This document shows positions 52,270 to 61,055 of a stretch of 64,000 bases of DNA, piece after piece. The stretch is from contig JAJDCP010000108.1 in assembly GCA_029260765.1 (NCBI GenBank), positions 1 through 64,000 on the forward strand, written 5' to 3'. The translations under genes and the position numbers were made by a program. Under the pieces are notes generated by a model. That model was not told where the DNA came from, searched no databases, and saw nothing but the letters and a program-made list of their open reading frames with translations. This DNA is from Planctomycetota bacterium. GTDB lineage: Bacteria; Planctomycetota; J058; JAJDCP01. Position 1 is the first letter of the stretch, and each line of letters starts with the position of its first letter.

Positions 52270-55250
52270 GGGGCTTCGTTCAGAGGGCGTCGGGAAGTAC
52301 ACTTAAGAAGATACTCCCGAGGCTCCCCGCTTTGACACCCAGCGTACCGACATTCACGATCAAGGTCGACGGGGTTGAGATCCCCCCTGAGGCCAAAGAA
52401 GCCGTACTCCAGCTGCTGGTCGACACCGACCTGGAGATGGCGGCCTCACTCAAGCTGCAGCTCAATGACGAGCAGGCTGCCTTGATCGATAGCCCGTTGT
52501 TCGCGGGCGGGCGCAGCATCGAGGTCGAGCTCGGCTACCTCGACCAGCCACTATCACGGGTTTTCAGCGGCGAGATCGTCAGACGCGAGACCTTCTTCCA
52601 GCTGCATGGACGGCAGACCGCCACGGTGCACGCTTTCGACCGCAGCCACCGGCTCGAGCGCACCCGACACACGCGTTCCTTCCAGCAGATGAGCGACGCG
52701 GCCATCGTCCGCCAGATCGGTCGCGAAGAAGGCCTGGCCGTCCAGTGCGATCCGACGCCCGAAGTCTTTGACTACGTCTTCCAGAACAATGAGACCAACC
52801 TCAGCTTCCTCTCCAGCCGAGCGGAGCGCCTGGGTTTCGAGCTGTCGGTCGACGAGCGCTCCATCTCCTTCATCGACCCCTCGCTCGATGCGACGCCCCT
52901 GACCGAGCTGAAGTGGGGACACAACCTGCTCAGTTTCGAGCCGCGGCTCTCCCTGTCGCATGTGCCCACCGAGGTCGAGGTGCGGTCCTGGGCCGGGGTC
53001 GACCAGCGCATGCTCGTGGGGCGCGCCAGCAGTCGAGACATCGGCTACACGATGGGAGCGCTTGAGCTCGCCTCGGACGTAGCCCAGCGGAGCTTCGGGG
53101 AGGCACGCGAGATCGTGGTCAGCCGTCCGATGCAGGACGAGCTCGAGGCCGATGCGCTCGCGCGCAGCCTGATGGAGCGCCTCTCGGCCAGCTATGTCGA
53201 AGGGCAGGGCAGTTGCCACGGCGATGCGCGGCTGCTGTGCGGCAAGATCGTGCGCGTCGAAGGGGTGGGCAAACGATTCGCGGGCGTCTACGTGCTCAAG
53301 AAGACCCACCATCTGTTCGAGCCTTCGGGGTATTCGACCAGTTTCTCGATGCGGCGCATTGGCCACGGCGAGCAGGCCCTGGCCAAGCCTCCGCCCTTGC
53401 CGCCGCGCAAGACGCTGCCTCCAGAAATTGAGAAGAAGGTGCGCAGCTTCTTCCACCTCGATGTCAAAGACCCCTTTGGGGCGCTGTTCGCGGGCGAGAA
53501 AGCAGTCGTCGTCGATCACAAGACCCAGGCCCGGCAGGTGGTGCAGCTCGACGCTTCGGGTCGATTCCGCAAAGACGGTATCGAGCCAGGCCGATTCAGC
53601 GTGATGCTCCGGCAGCTGCGCAAAGCCAACTTCAGTGTCCCCCGCTTGCGGTTGTTCGAGATCGTCAGGGTCGAGAAGCAGGACCGCGTGAGTCTGAAGG
53701 CCCTGGCCGCACAGCACGGAATGAGCTCGCAACAGCTGTTGGAGTTCGACGGCGGCACCGGCATTGCGAATATGCATCGGCTGAAACCCTTGAAGGGCGA
53801 TCGGCTGCCAGCTGGTAGCGCTCTGGTTGTGCCTTTGCGTGGCAAGCCGAAACCGATCGAGCTGAAGGCAGAGGCCCTGGGCTTCGATCCTGGCACGCCG
53901 GCGCGCGTCGAGCTCTATGCGCAATACCGTGAGCGTCCAGAAGAGGCGCTGAAGGTGTGGAAGACCCAGGTCGATGACGAGGGTTGGGTGCAGGCCGCCT
54001 GGGATGGCAAGAACGACCTCTTCATTCCCAGCTTCGTGTTCAAGCTACGGGTCGAGAAGATGCTGCTGACCTCGCCGCCTCTGGTGCAAGATCGCGGACC
54101 CATGGTCCCTCCGCTGGCGGGGGAACTGTCCGATCTGGGCGTGGCAGGCAAGGCCGACGCCGTCGAGGTCGCGCCCTGGGTGGGCTTGCGGTTGCTTGAT
54201 ATGCATGGCTACCCGTTGGCGTACCAGGATGTGCATCTGCTGGACATTTCCGCGCAGACTGTGGCGCGCGGGTGCAGCGATGCCCAAGGGCACTACGGGG
54301 CGCTGGTCCAGGCCGAAGGTGAGTATGAGGTGCGGCTGCTCGACAGTGAAACGCCTCCTTCTTCGAGCGACGCCGTTGAGGGGCTTCCGCGCCGTGCGGA
54401 CCGTCCGCAGGACGGCATCTACCATGTGGTGGTGTTGCTCAAGGATCGCGAGACCGGCAAGCCCCTGTTCGACGTCGCGTACAATCTGACCTTGCCGGGG
54501 GGCAAGTCCAAGAGCGGGCGCACGGGCCGCAATGGCCTGGTCATCAGCCACAGCGTGCCGCGAGGCGAGGCACACCTCGAGGTTCTTGGCAAGGTGCATG
54601 CGGTGCCGTGTTGCGAGGACCTCGACTTCAAGGCCCTCGAGCACGCCGAAAAGGTCCCGGTCAAACCCTTCGTGCTCTCGCTGGTCCGGCCGGACGACGC
54701 GTTTGAGACGCCCGATCTCGACGTTCCCCTTGCCGACGCGCAGCTGGAGCTCTTGCTGAAGAAGCCGGCCCCCTTGCCGTTCAAGTTCAAGCAGAAGTTC
54801 ACCCCCAACCGTTCGCAACGCCAGGGGGCACTGCGCTACGTCCTGCTCGGCTGTACGCGCGAGCAGAGCCATCGTGTCCTTGAGGCCCGCATCCGCGACC
54901 CCAAGAGCCGCTTCTCGGTGCACTACAGTGTGGGCCGCGACGGGCAGGTCTTCGGCTACGTCAGCCCCAGCCAGAAAGCCTGGCATGCCTTCCGGGTGCG
55001 GCATGAGGGCGTCTTCGTCGATGACGTCTCCTTGTCGATTCTGCTCGAAGGTGACGGCGACGCCGAGGCCTACCCTGACAAGCAACTGGCCGTTCTTGCC
55101 CAGCTGACCCATCGCCTGTTGACAGAGCAGGGGCTCGACGAGAGCATCCTGAAGCCGGCGCAGGAGATCGCTCCCGAGGCGCCGGGACCCGGGCACAACT
55201 TCGACTGGCAGGACTTCTTCACCCGCCTCGAGCGGGCCCGCAAGGGTTAG
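52266..55250 (+). CDS. gpD/VgrG-like protein with LysM-like and degenerate amidase domains
   Basis: A 994-residue multi-domain protein. The N-terminal part (about 20-370) has the phage late-control gpD/VgrG hub pattern: FTIKVDGVEIPPEAKEAVLQ, then a DRSHRLERTRHTRSFQQMSD region. About 455-530 resembles LysM (LKALAAQHGMSSQQLLEFDG, LPAGSALVVPL). Later modules look Ig-like or carboxypeptidase-regulatory (650-780). The C-terminal 854-994 matches Amidase_2 (SVHYSVGRDGQVFGYVSPSQ, KAWHAF, HNFDW), but the zinc ligands are lost: Gly862, AQEIAP near 966 and Gly974 stand where His, His and Asp are expected. No tail genes adjoin it. Confidence 0.78.
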   Translation: MRGFVQRASGSTLKKILPRLPALTPSVPTFTIKVDGVEIPPEAKEAVLQLLVDTDLEMAASLKLQLNDEQAALIDSPLFAGGRSIEVELGYLDQPLSRVFSGEIVRRETFFQLHGRQTATVHAFDRSHRLERTRHTRSFQQMSDAAIVRQIGREEGLAVQCDPTPEVFDYVFQNNETNLSFLSSRAERLGFELSVDERSISFIDPSLDATPLTELKWGHNLLSFEPRLSLSHVPTEVEVRSWAGVDQRMLVGRASSRDIGYTMGALELASDVAQRSFGEAREIVVSRPMQDELEADALARSLMERLSASYVEGQGSCHGDARLLCGKIVRVEGVGKRFAGVYVLKKTHHLFEPSGYSTSFSMRRIGHGEQALAKPPPLPPRKTLPPEIEKKVRSFFHLDVKDPFGALFAGEKAVVVDHKTQARQVVQLDASGRFRKDGIEPGRFSVMLRQLRKANFSVPRLRLFEIVRVEKQDRVSLKALAAQHGMSSQQLLEFDGGTGIANMHRLKPLKGDRLPAGSALVVPLRGKPKPIELKAEALGFDPGTPARVELYAQYRERPEEALKVWKTQVDDEGWVQAAWDGKNDLFIPSFVFKLRVEKMLLTSPPLVQDRGPMVPPLAGELSDLGVAGKADAVEVAPWVGLRLLDMHGYPLAYQDVHLLDISAQTVARGCSDAQGHYGALVQAEGEYEVRLLDSETPPSSSDAVEGLPRRADRPQDGIYHVVVLLKDRETGKPLFDVAYNLTLPGGKSKSGRTGRNGLVISHSVPRGEAHLEVLGKVHAVPCCEDLDFKALEHAEKVPVKPFVLSLVRPDDAFETPDLDVPLADAQLELLLKKPAPLPFKFKQKFTPNRSQRQGALRYVLLGCTREQSHRVLEARIRDPKSRFSVHYSVGRDGQVFGYVSPSQKAWHAFRVRHEGVFVDDVSLSILLEGDGDAEAYPDKQLAVLAQLTHRLLTEQGLDESILKPAQEIAPEAPGPGHNFDWQDFFTRLERARKG

Positions 55251-55351
55251 GAGCTTGTCTCCTTGCGCGGGCCCCGAGGATCCGGTCGAGGACTTGTGTC
55301 TACCGAGCACATGGCGTAGGATCAGCGCCTGGCAGCCTCGTTCTGGTGATC

Positions 55352-56740
55352 ATGAACCGCAAAGTGCTTTTGGTCGACGACGACCCCGAGATCCTGTTGC
55401 TGGTCGAGCGGATTCTCACCGAGGCTGGCATCGAGAGCTACGTCGCCAGCAATGGGGAAGAAGCCTTAGAGCGTCTTCGCGAAGAGCTGCCGTCGGCGAT
55501 CGTGCTCGACCTGATCCTGCCCGACACTTCCGGGCAGGTGTTGCTCGAGCGGTTCCATCAAGAGCACCCCAGCCTGCCGATCGTGATCTTGACAAGTCAG
55601 GGAGACGTCGACGATGTGGTCGGCTGCATGCGGCTCGGCGCGGTCGACTTCGTGCAAAAGCCGTTCGCGCGTACCCGGCTGTTGACCGCTGTGACGAATG
55701 CGCATACGCAGGGCATGTTGAAAGCCCGCGTAGAGCAGCTTGCCCAAGAGCTGCGCCAGGATCAGGGCTTCGACCGGATTCTGGGAGGATCGAAGGCCAT
55801 CCGCGCATGCGTGGCCATGCTGCGGCGTGCTGCCGGCAGCGACATCACCGTGCTACTGCAGGGCGAGAGCGGGACGGGCAAAGAGGTCGCGGCCCGCGCC
55901 ATCCATGCGGAGAGCTTGCGGCGCACCGGGCCCTTCGTCACCGTCAACTGCGGGGCGATCCCTGAAAACCTGATCGAGAGTGAGCTGTTCGGGCACGAAA
56001 AAGGCGCCTTCACCGGCGCAACCAGCTCGCGTGTCGGCCGCTTCGAGCAGGCAGAAGGCGGGACCATTTTCCTGGATGAGGTCGGAGAGCTACGCCTGGA
56101 CCTGCAGGTTCGTCTGCTACGCGTCCTGCAGGAGCGCCAGGTGCAACGCGTCGGCAGCTCTCTGCAGCGTCCGGTCAATATCCGTGTGCTCGGGGCGACC
56201 AACCGCAACCTCAAGGCAGAGGTCGAGAAGCGTAGCTTCCGCAAAGACCTCTACTACCGCCTGGCAGTTTTTCCTGTCGAGCTGCCTCCGCTGAGGAAGC
56301 GGACGGGAGACATCCTGCTGCTGGCCCTGAGCTTCCTCGAACGATTTTCGCGACGCCACGGCCGCGAGCTTCGCGAGCTGACTCCGGCGGCTCGCGATGC
56401 GCTGCAGGCGTACGGCTGGCCGGGGAACGTGCGCGAGCTCGAGAATGTCATCGAGCGCGCGACTCTGCTTGAGGACGGTTCGGAGCTGTCCTTGGGAAGC
56501 TTGCCCGACGAAGTCGTCTGTGCCGACGAGAGTGACCTCGTCCCGCCAGCGACGGGCGCCGGTTTGCCTGCCGAGCGGGAGGGGATTCTGCCCCTCGAGG
56601 TCGAAGAGCGCCGCCTGATCGTGCGCGCTCTCGAGTTGACGGGCTGGAATGTGCAAGAGACCGCGCAACGCTTGCGCATCGGGCGCGCCACCATCTACCG
56701 TAAGATCGAACGCTACCGATTGAAAAACCGTACTTCTTAG
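55352..56740 (+). CDS. NtrC-family sigma-54 response regulator
   Basis: A 462-residue regulator. The receiver domain (1-120) has the phospho-acceptor Asp53 (VLDLILPD), the acidic pair DD near 10 and Lys103 (KPF). The AAA+ domain has Walker A GESGTGKE (171-178), GAFTGA (218-223, sigma-54 contact) and Walker B GTIFLDEV. A Fis-type HTH closes the protein (NVQETAQRLRIGRATIYRKI). It should activate sigma-54 promoters after phosphorylation; no partner kinase lies in the window. No clear Shine-Dalgarno site precedes ATG 55352; a GTG two codons upstream is possible. Confidence 0.95.
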   Translation: MNRKVLLVDDDPEILLLVERILTEAGIESYVASNGEEALERLREELPSAIVLDLILPDTSGQVLLERFHQEHPSLPIVILTSQGDVDDVVGCMRLGAVDFVQKPFARTRLLTAVTNAHTQGMLKARVEQLAQELRQDQGFDRILGGSKAIRACVAMLRRAAGSDITVLLQGESGTGKEVAARAIHAESLRRTGPFVTVNCGAIPENLIESELFGHEKGAFTGATSSRVGRFEQAEGGTIFLDEVGELRLDLQVRLLRVLQERQVQRVGSSLQRPVNIRVLGATNRNLKAEVEKRSFRKDLYYRLAVFPVELPPLRKRTGDILLLALSFLERFSRRHGRELRELTPAARDALQAYGWPGNVRELENVIERATLLEDGSELSLGSLPDEVVCADESDLVPPATGAGLPAEREGILPLEVEERRLIVRALELTGWNVQETAQRLRIGRATIYRKIERYRLKNRTS

Positions 56741-56772
56741 CTGCCAGGCCGAGGAGCTCGAGTTGGAGAGCC

Positions 56773-58149
56773 ATGCTGTTGCTTCCCGTTCCCCGCTTTC
56801 GTGCAGACTGTCGCGGTGCGTCCGACACTGCATTGGTGGACAATCAGGCCCTTGAGCTCGCTCCCGACGCGCGCCAGATTTTCGAGCTGTTGGACGGCCA
56901 GCGCCGCTTTCCCGAGCTGATCGCGGAACTTCACGAGCTGGGCAGCCAGGTCTCGGTCGACGATGCCCTGACGATCATCCGCCAGGCCGCCCAGCTCGAG
57001 CTGCTCGAGCCCCCAGACTGGGAGCAGTTGCCCCTCTTGGTGCTGGACAATGCGCGCTTCAGCTGCAGGTCCGCGGGCGATTGTTGCCGGGTGCACGAGA
57101 TCGGGCCCTTGGCGGCCGACGATCTAAAGCGACTTGCGGCCCACGGCCTGTCTTCTTCTCTGGTGCAGGTCGAAAGCGAAGAGGGCACGCAGCACTTCAT
57201 GAAAAAACACGGTGATGCTTGTGTCTTCTTTGACACCCAGACATCGCAGTGCCGCCTGCACGAGCAGCACGGAGCCGAGGCCAAGCCCCGCCTCTGCCAG
57301 GTCTTCCCTGCCCGGATCACCTTCCTGCCCGGTGCCCTGCGCGTCTCCCTGGGCCCGGGTTGCAGCTGCAGATACCTGTCGCGCCTGGATGGTCAGCCCC
57401 TGGAAGAGCAGACGGCGGGACTGCTTGAGCTCTTCCGCCCCGAGTTGCTCCATCAGAGTCCTTTCGGCGTCTGGACGCTCTACCTGCCCGCGGAAGCCGA
57501 GGTTCCCCTGACGGCAGAGATGCGTTTGACGTTCGAGCGTTTTCGTGAGCTCGAAGGCGCATTGTTGGCAGAGGTGTCTGACCGGAAGTGGTCGATCGAA
57601 CAGGCTCTGGAGGCGGGGCTACAGAGGGCATTTGCGCTGACGCAGGAAACTCCCCCCGAGCTGGGTCGCGTCGAACGTGCGGCGGGACTGACGGTCTTGC
57701 TGCACTTCTGCCAGCTGGTGCTTGACCGGGCGGCAGTCGACGCCGGGAGTGCGCTACACAAGGCCGTTGTGCGGCTCAAGGACCATGTGCTCAAAGACCC
57801 GGCAGAATCCCTGCCCGAAGACCTGGGCATGGCTACAGAGCCTGTCCAGGATCTGGCGCGCGACTTCTTGCGCAATGAGCTGTGGACCCTGCATCCCCTC
57901 AGCCTGGGGCGCCCGTATCTGGCAGGCCTGGTCTTGCTGGCCTATAGCTACGTGCTCAGCAAATGGCTCGCCCTCGAGTTCGCCATCGAAGCAGGAGCCG
58001 CGATCGACGAAGCGTGCTTCAGCCGAGCATTCCAACAGATCGCCAACCTGTTGGAAAATCTGCAGCTGGACGACTCTGCGGGCCTGCTGCCCTTCGCCGC
58101 CGCGCCGGACCTTGCTCCAGGCGGGCTCGCCCAATACTGTGCACTCTGA
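56773..58149 (+). CDS. YkgJ-type cysteine-cluster protein with PqqD-like front
   Basis: A 458-residue protein. Residues about 20-85 resemble a PqqD-like winged domain (LELAPDARQIFELLDGQRRF). A YkgJ-type domain follows (90-200) with Cys98, Cys104 and Cys105 (SCRSAGDCC), Cys150, Cys160, Cys175 (LCQVFPAR) and CSC at 197-199, consistent with a metal or Fe-S site. The helical C terminus of about 240 residues is unassigned. FliB-type lysine methylases share the YkgJ motif, so a protein-modifying role is possible but unproven. It starts 32 nt after the response regulator and converges on htrA. Confidence 0.75.
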   Translation: MLLLPVPRFRADCRGASDTALVDNQALELAPDARQIFELLDGQRRFPELIAELHELGSQVSVDDALTIIRQAAQLELLEPPDWEQLPLLVLDNARFSCRSAGDCCRVHEIGPLAADDLKRLAAHGLSSSLVQVESEEGTQHFMKKHGDACVFFDTQTSQCRLHEQHGAEAKPRLCQVFPARITFLPGALRVSLGPGCSCRYLSRLDGQPLEEQTAGLLELFRPELLHQSPFGVWTLYLPAEAEVPLTAEMRLTFERFRELEGALLAEVSDRKWSIEQALEAGLQRAFALTQETPPELGRVERAAGLTVLLHFCQLVLDRAAVDAGSALHKAVVRLKDHVLKDPAESLPEDLGMATEPVQDLARDFLRNELWTLHPLSLGRPYLAGLVLLAYSYVLSKWLALEFAIEAGAAIDEACFSRAFQQIANLLENLQLDDSAGLLPFAAAPDLAPGGLAQYCAL

Positions 58150-58158
58150 GCCCCTCAG
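58146..58158. terminator. Small hairpin at convergent gene ends
   Basis: CTGAG-CCC-CTCAG overlaps both stop codons of the convergent pair (58149 and 58155), 5 nt apart. The stem is short, and no T tract follows. Confidence 0.3.
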
Positions 58159-59561
58159 GGCGTGCGGATGACCGTGCGGTAACGTGAAAAGCCGCGCCGG
58201 ATCACGAGGTCGATGCCTGCTTCGGGATTGGCTTCCGCCAGCAGCCTCTCGAGGTCCGCGAGCTCAGCGACGGGTTGGCCATCGACCTCGACGACCAGGT
58301 CGCCTTCCCGCAGGCCAGCTGTGGCAGCCAGGCTGCCGGGTTCAACTTTGATCAACAAGGTCCCGGATTGCCCCATCAAGCCGAGCTGGCGTTGGTCATC
58401 CTCGTTGATGCTACGGGCCGTGAAGCCGAGAGGCGCCTGGCGTCGCTTGACCGCGTCGTCGAGTGACTCGACGCGCACGGGCACGACCAGCTCGTTGCCG
58501 CCGCGCATGACCAGAAAACGGACGTCCTGGCCGACGGGAGACAGAGAGATTGTGTTCCGAAGCTGCTGGCTGTCATGGAGAGTGCGGCCGTCGAGCGCGA
58601 GCAGCAGATCGCCTTTCTGCAAGCCTGCGACCAGGGCTGGGCCGTCGTCGGCGAGCCCCTCGAGGCGGATCGCGAAGCCCTCGATTCCCAGGCCTTCTGT
58701 CTCCCATGGGGCCAGGGTGCGGATCTCAACGCCGATCCAACCGCGCACCACCTTGCCGTGGGCGAGGATCTGTTCGACGACATTCGAAACCATCGTGATC
58801 GGGATCGCAAAGCCGATGCCCTGGTAGCCACCGCTCTCCGACAAGATCGCGGTGTTTATGCCGATCAACTCGCCGCGGATGTTGCAGAGCGCGCCGCCCG
58901 AGTTGCCCGGATTGATCGCTGCGTCGGTCTGGATGAAGTCTTCGTAGTCGGCAATTCCGACATTGGCGCGCCCCTTGGCGCTGATGATTCCCGCGGTGAC
59001 GGTCAGCGTCAGGCCGAAGGGGTTGCCGAACGCGACCGCCCAATCGCCGATCTGGATGTCTTCGTCGTTGCCCAATGGCGCGGGAATGCAGTCGGGAGCG
59101 TCGATGCGCAGGACAGCCAGGTCGGTCTTCGGATCAGTGCCGACGACATCCGCAGGGTACATGTTGCCATCGATGGTCGTGACTGTGATGGAAGTTGCGC
59201 CCTGGACCACATGGTTGTTGGTCACGATGATGCCGTCGCTCGAGAAGAACACTCCCGTGGCCTGGCTTTCCTGTTCCGACTCTCGAGGCGCGCCCGGGCT
59301 GAATAGAAACTGGAACAGGGGCAGTCCGAAGTCTTCCTCGACAGCTTCCCTCTGGACCACCACATGGACGATGCTGGGACTGATCAGGCGGGCGATCTTC
59401 TTGAATGCCCGAGAGGCATCTTTGAGCTCGGGGAAGTCTTCGTTGAGCTCTTCTCGCAGGGTCTCGCGTTCGTCGACGGCCCACAGGCCGGGCGCATAGA
59501 TGCCTGCGAGGCCCCCCAGCATGAAAGCCAGCGCGACGACAGCGGCGATGCGGAGCTTCAT
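58155..59561 (-). CDS. degP: HtrA/DegP-like periplasmic serine protease
   Basis: A 468-residue protease with a signal peptide or anchor (LRIAAVVALAFMLGGLAG). The trypsin-like domain has catalytic His117 (TNNHVV), Asp147 (KTDLAVL) and Ser221 (NPGNSGGAL). Two PDZ domains follow (about 285-380 and 390-465, GLQKGDLLLALDG and GLREGDLVVEVDG). It degrades or refolds misfolded envelope proteins. The ATG has GAGG 7 nt upstream. Members with one PDZ are common too; this has the DegP-like two-PDZ form. Confidence 0.95.
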   Translation of the reverse strand: MKLRIAAVVALAFMLGGLAGIYAPGLWAVDERETLREELNEDFPELKDASRAFKKIARLISPSIVHVVVQREAVEEDFGLPLFQFLFSPGAPRESEQESQATGVFFSSDGIIVTNNHVVQGATSITVTTIDGNMYPADVVGTDPKTDLAVLRIDAPDCIPAPLGNDEDIQIGDWAVAFGNPFGLTLTVTAGIISAKGRANVGIADYEDFIQTDAAINPGNSGGALCNIRGELIGINTAILSESGGYQGIGFAIPITMVSNVVEQILAHGKVVRGWIGVEIRTLAPWETEGLGIEGFAIRLEGLADDGPALVAGLQKGDLLLALDGRTLHDSQQLRNTISLSPVGQDVRFLVMRGGNELVVPVRVESLDDAVKRRQAPLGFTARSINEDDQRQLGLMGQSGTLLIKVEPGSLAATAGLREGDLVVEVDGQPVAELADLERLLAEANPEAGIDLVIRRGFSRYRTVIRTP

Positions 59562-59679
59562 GATGGGACCTCAACACAAGCCCGAGCGTGCGGGCAGGGA
59601 CTCCCCAAAGCTACATCGCAACCAGCGCCCACGCAAGAGCTGGGGCGCAGCCCAAAAAGGGTGACAGCAGCCAGCGAGC

Positions 59680-60456
59680 ATGGTATCACGTGGAAAAAAC
59701 CTCGAGGGCGCCGTGCATCGCACCTTTCTTACGCTCAACCTCTTCAACCTGGTCTTCGTGCTGACGGCCGTGGTGTTGGGCTACATGCACCATCCACAGC
59801 ATATGCTGGTGGGCTTGCTGGCCGACCTGAGCGCGATCTTTGCATTCAGTCTCGCGATGGCCCTGTTCATGGGGGTGGCCAAGCTGGTCAAGCAGCATGT
59901 GGGCCGTTACGACCTCGACACCTCGGTCATCGAGCGGCTGAACAGTGTCTACCACCCGCTGCTGGCGGCGGTCCTCATCGTGACCAGCGGTTTGGTGGTG
60001 GTGGGGTTGCTCGGGGCGGTTCTGGCGACAGGCTGGGTGACACCGTCCATCCATGGCGCGGTCGCGGTCGCCGCGGTCTGTCTGCAGATTTGGGGTACAC
60101 ACCGGGTCTACGGTCTGCAGAGCCGCCTGCACGTGCTGGTCGACGAAGTCTCCCAGCAGGTCCCTGTCTCGCCGGTGCCGGGGTCGCCGGCTGCGGGTGA
60201 GGCCAAGCCCGGCTTTGTGCCCGATGAGCTCGACTGGCAGCGGCAGGGCACCAAGGGACGGGCATTCCTGGGGGCGGGAGCCAGCCTGCCCCTGGTCGGC
60301 GCCTACATCCACATCGTGATGCTACCGCTCGGGCTGGTGTGGATTCCGTTGGGGCTCTTCTCTGCGTTATTGATCGGCGTAGGTGCGTTGCGCCTGGCGA
60401 CATTGCATGACGGGGCAGCGACTCCCAGCGTCGAGCCCCAGACAACCGGACCTTGA
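59680..60456 (+). CDS. Multi-TM membrane protein of unknown function
   Basis: A 258-residue protein with five or six hydrophobic segments (LNLFNLVFVLTAVVLGY, LLADLSAIFAFSLAMALFM, LLAAVLIVTSGLVVVGLLG, IHGAVAVAAVCLQIW, LPLVGAYIHIVMLPLGL). It has several His (YMHHPQHM, IHGA, IHIVM) that could bind heme or metal, but no known signature. The start is uncertain: ATG 59680 has no clear site, while GTG 59713 has GAGG 5 nt upstream. It overlaps the following gene region by a few bases. Confidence 0.7.
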   Translation: MVSRGKNLEGAVHRTFLTLNLFNLVFVLTAVVLGYMHHPQHMLVGLLADLSAIFAFSLAMALFMGVAKLVKQHVGRYDLDTSVIERLNSVYHPLLAAVLIVTSGLVVVGLLGAVLATGWVTPSIHGAVAVAAVCLQIWGTHRVYGLQSRLHVLVDEVSQQVPVSPVPGSPAAGEAKPGFVPDELDWQRQGTKGRAFLGAGASLPLVGAYIHIVMLPLGLVWIPLGLFSALLIGVGALRLATLHDGAATPSVEPQTTGP

Positions 60457-60470
60457 AGGGGGGAACGCAC

Positions 60471-60944
60471 GTGGCCGAAGAGATCGAAGCCAGAACCTTC
60501 GTAGAGGGCGCCTGGTACTCTGCCATACTGAACCGTTCTCAGGTCGAGATCTACCGCAACACCGTCTGGTTCGGCTCGGGGAGTTGGACGCCGGGAGGTC
60601 GCCTCACTTGTTCCATTACGCTCGCGGAGCACATCCTCGACGCGCTGGAGAAGGCGCTGGAGAACGAAACGCGCGGCATGAGTGATGAAGCGGAAGGGAG
60701 CTATGGGCCCTCGCTGATCGCAGAGCTCGAGCGGGTGCAGTTGCGTGTGTACGCGGACGCGGAGAAGACGCAACCCACTGCGGACTCGGCGGTGGTCGAG
60801 TTCCTGGCTGACGGCTCAGTCCGTATCCACGACAACCAGGGAACGCAGTGGATCGGGGAGCCCGATGCCGCGCTCGCTGCGCTGGGGACCGTGGCTGACT
60901 ATGACTGGCCGGCAGCCTGGGAAGCCCTGAACGCCTACGCTTGA
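60471..60944 (+). CDS. Hypothetical acidic protein
   Basis: A 157-residue soluble protein, acidic and mixed alpha/beta (ARTFVEGAWYSAILNRSQVE, later VEFLADGSVRIHDNQGTQW). No domain recognised. GTG 60471 has a GGGGG site 6 nt upstream; a TTG at 60453 overlapping the preceding stop is an alternative. It is probably co-transcribed with the membrane protein. Confidence 0.6.
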   Translation: MAEEIEARTFVEGAWYSAILNRSQVEIYRNTVWFGSGSWTPGGRLTCSITLAEHILDALEKALENETRGMSDEAEGSYGPSLIAELERVQLRVYADAEKTQPTADSAVVEFLADGSVRIHDNQGTQWIGEPDAALAALGTVADYDWPAAWEALNAYA

Positions 60945-61055
60945 GCCACCTGGCTGAATGGTCGCCCGGGGAGACTTGGGTGCGGCGGTGGCGGCGCGCT
61001 GTCCCTCGAGCCGCGCCCTGAAGCCCAGAGCCTCTCGCGCGTGGATGGAGGACGT

